Part shown: piece by piece, positions 47,560 through 48,448 of the stretch | How the letters are laid out: every line of letters begins with the position of its first letter | Position numbering within the stretch: the stretch's first letter is position 1 | Virus record (IMG/VR): IMGVR_UViG_3300049846_002530 | Coordinates: 1-48,448 of that record | Direction: 5' to 3' (one strand) | Origin: a virus | DNA: 48,448 nt | Program-made: the position numbers and the translations under genes | The notes under the pieces: generated by a model | Seen by the model: the letters and a program-made list of their open reading frames with translations, nothing else | Database searches by the model: none | What the model was told of the DNA's origin: nothing

Positions 47560-48448
47560 ATGTCTTTCAGTTGCGACGGCGCTAATGACTATGCCTATTG
47601 CACCTCCTCGCCCATTTCAGGTTATGGGTCAGGTTTTTCTATTGTCGCCTGGGTAAAACAGGAAGTTCTCACTAATGCGAGGGCTCTTGTTGGTTTGACG
47701 ACGACAGCGAATGCTACGTCAACGACCGGTAGTGCCTTGGTTGATATGGTGGGAATTAGAACTGATCCAGAAGTGACAGTTGGCAATGGCGCGCGTCCGA
47801 CAGCTATGGTAGCTGATGCGACAAACCAGCGATATGCCACTCGCCCTGATTCTGCTGGAGGTCTACTGACGACTGACTGGAATCTGCTTGTCGGCCTTTT
47901 TAACAGCAGCACGTCCAGACAGATTGTGTACAATGCGGATTATCCTGGCAATACACATACTTCTGCAGCGACTACGCCTAGCGCGGCGCTGACGAATATC
48001 ATCATCGGTGCTGGTGTGAATAGAAGCGCCACAGGTGGTCCGTCAAATGACTTTAACGGTAAGCTGGCGCACATTGCCCTTTATGGGAATATCCTGACTG
48101 AGGCGCAGATTGATGCGCTTTATGCTGGAGAAAATCCCCTGCAGGTAAACACTGCGAATTTGCTTGCCTATTATCCGCCTGGGACTGATATCGACAGTTC
48201 GTTGCTGGATTTGGTTGGTGGGTATAACCTTACCAAGTTCGGTAACATTGCCTACAGTGCGGATAATCCTACGGTCAATGCGCCTAGGCCGATTATCTCC
48301 TCTGTCAGCGACTCGACTTATTTCGATGGTGAGACGGGGATTGTGATTACCGGCTTGGGATTCGCTCAGACGCAGGGCACTGGTTCAGTTATCATCAGTC
48401 CAACAGATAATGTTAATGATGCAGCTGCGGTAACTCAGACAGTTACTT
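47560..48448 (+). CDS. Lectin-like/IPT-like adhesin, N-terminal part (continues at position 2)
   Basis: The frame begins with ATG at 47560, 8 bases after the tailspike stop, and runs off the window end. It continues in frame at position 2 and ends at 361, for 360 aa in all. Residues 1 to about 210 follow a laminin-G/concanavalin-like pattern (FSIVAWVKQE, TDWNLLVGLFN, GKLAHIALYGNILTEAQIDALY), typical of LamG-like sugar-binding domains. The rest is the IPT-like domain described at 2-361. It belongs to the adhesin block. At 48409 the repeat copy codes Asn where the left copy codes Asp. Confidence 0.8.
   Translation, partial: MSFSCDGANDYAYCTSSPISGYGSGFSIVAWVKQEVLTNARALVGLTTTANATSTTGSALVDMVGIRTDPEVTVGNGARPTAMVADATNQRYATRPDSAGGLLTTDWNLLVGLFNSSTSRQIVYNADYPGNTHTSAATTPSAALTNIIIGAGVNRSATGGPSNDFNGKLAHIALYGNILTEAQIDALYAGENPLQVNTANLLAYYPPGTDIDSSLLDLVGGYNLTKFGNIAYSADNPTVNAPRPIISSVSDSTYFDGETGIVITGLGFAQTQGTGSVIISPTDNVNDAAAVTQTVT
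48282..48448. repeat. Terminal overlap, right copy
   Basis: Same sequence as 1-167 apart from A at 48409 (G at 128). It shows that the window is one full turn of a circular map. Confidence 0.9.

Overview
The window is a complete, circularly closing genome of a short-tailed (podovirus-like) virulent bacteriophage. Its last 167 bases (48282-48448) repeat its first 167 with one mismatch, so one gene (47560 to 361) runs across the ends and the unit length is about 48,281 bp. The virion gene set is portal, scaffold, capsid, head-tail adaptor, a P22 gp10-like stabilisation protein and internal ejection proteins. There is no tail tube, sheath or tape measure, which is what points to a short tail. 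An Rz/Rz1 spanin pair with a lipobox implies a Gram-negative host with an outer membrane. I saw no integrase, lysogeny repressor, RNA polymerase, tRNA or CRISPR array, so transcription should depend on host RNA polymerase.

Layout. Plus strand, 34.1 kb rightwards through the junction to 19.45 kb: small terminase, a PD-(D/E)XK nuclease, large terminase, portal, scaffold, major capsid protein and a probable decoration protein. A long adhesin block follows (802 aa, 1211 aa glycoside-hydrolase tailspike, 360 aa wrapping gene, 440 aa repeat protein), then the lysis genes (two small membrane proteins, Rz and embedded Rz1), adaptor, tail-collar protein, stabilisation/adhesin fusion and collagen-like fibre. 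It ends with the ejection proteins, the last of 2632 aa. Minus strand, 33.75 kb leftwards to 19.37 kb: about 30 tightly overlapping early and middle genes. These include zinc-ribbon and small hypothetical proteins, a RHH-like protein, a Cas4-like Fe-S exonuclease, SSB-like proteins, a Sak4/RecA-like ATPase, an M15 endolysin, a ParB-methyltransferase fusion, a uracil-DNA-glycosylase/DNA polymerase A fusion, a DUF3987-type helicase and a small HTH protein.

The most striking non-coding feature is at 32895-33162. Two inverted arrays of GTCT boxes, spaced about 11 bp (one helical turn), are arranged with near-perfect dyad symmetry about position 33025.5, which lies inside a 21-nt pure A/T tract. 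This looks like a replication origin or a partition/control centre. It sits just upstream of a good sigma70-type promoter for the leftward operon. A second motif, TGCTACCAAGTTG and its partner AACTCGCTACCAT, flanks the A/T tract and recurs at 20.8, 29.3 and 34.0 kb, with degenerate copies at 2.6 kb. It may be the binding site of a phage regulator.

How the parts probably work together: the leftward operon is transcribed first by host RNA polymerase and supplies replication (helicase, UDG-polymerase), recombination (exonuclease, Sak4, SSB), DNA methylation and the endolysin. The rightward genes then build and package the particle, with adhesins and a capsule-degrading spike for adsorption. Finally holin, endolysin and spanins release progeny. 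All functional statements rest on motifs and architecture read by eye; no database search was made.
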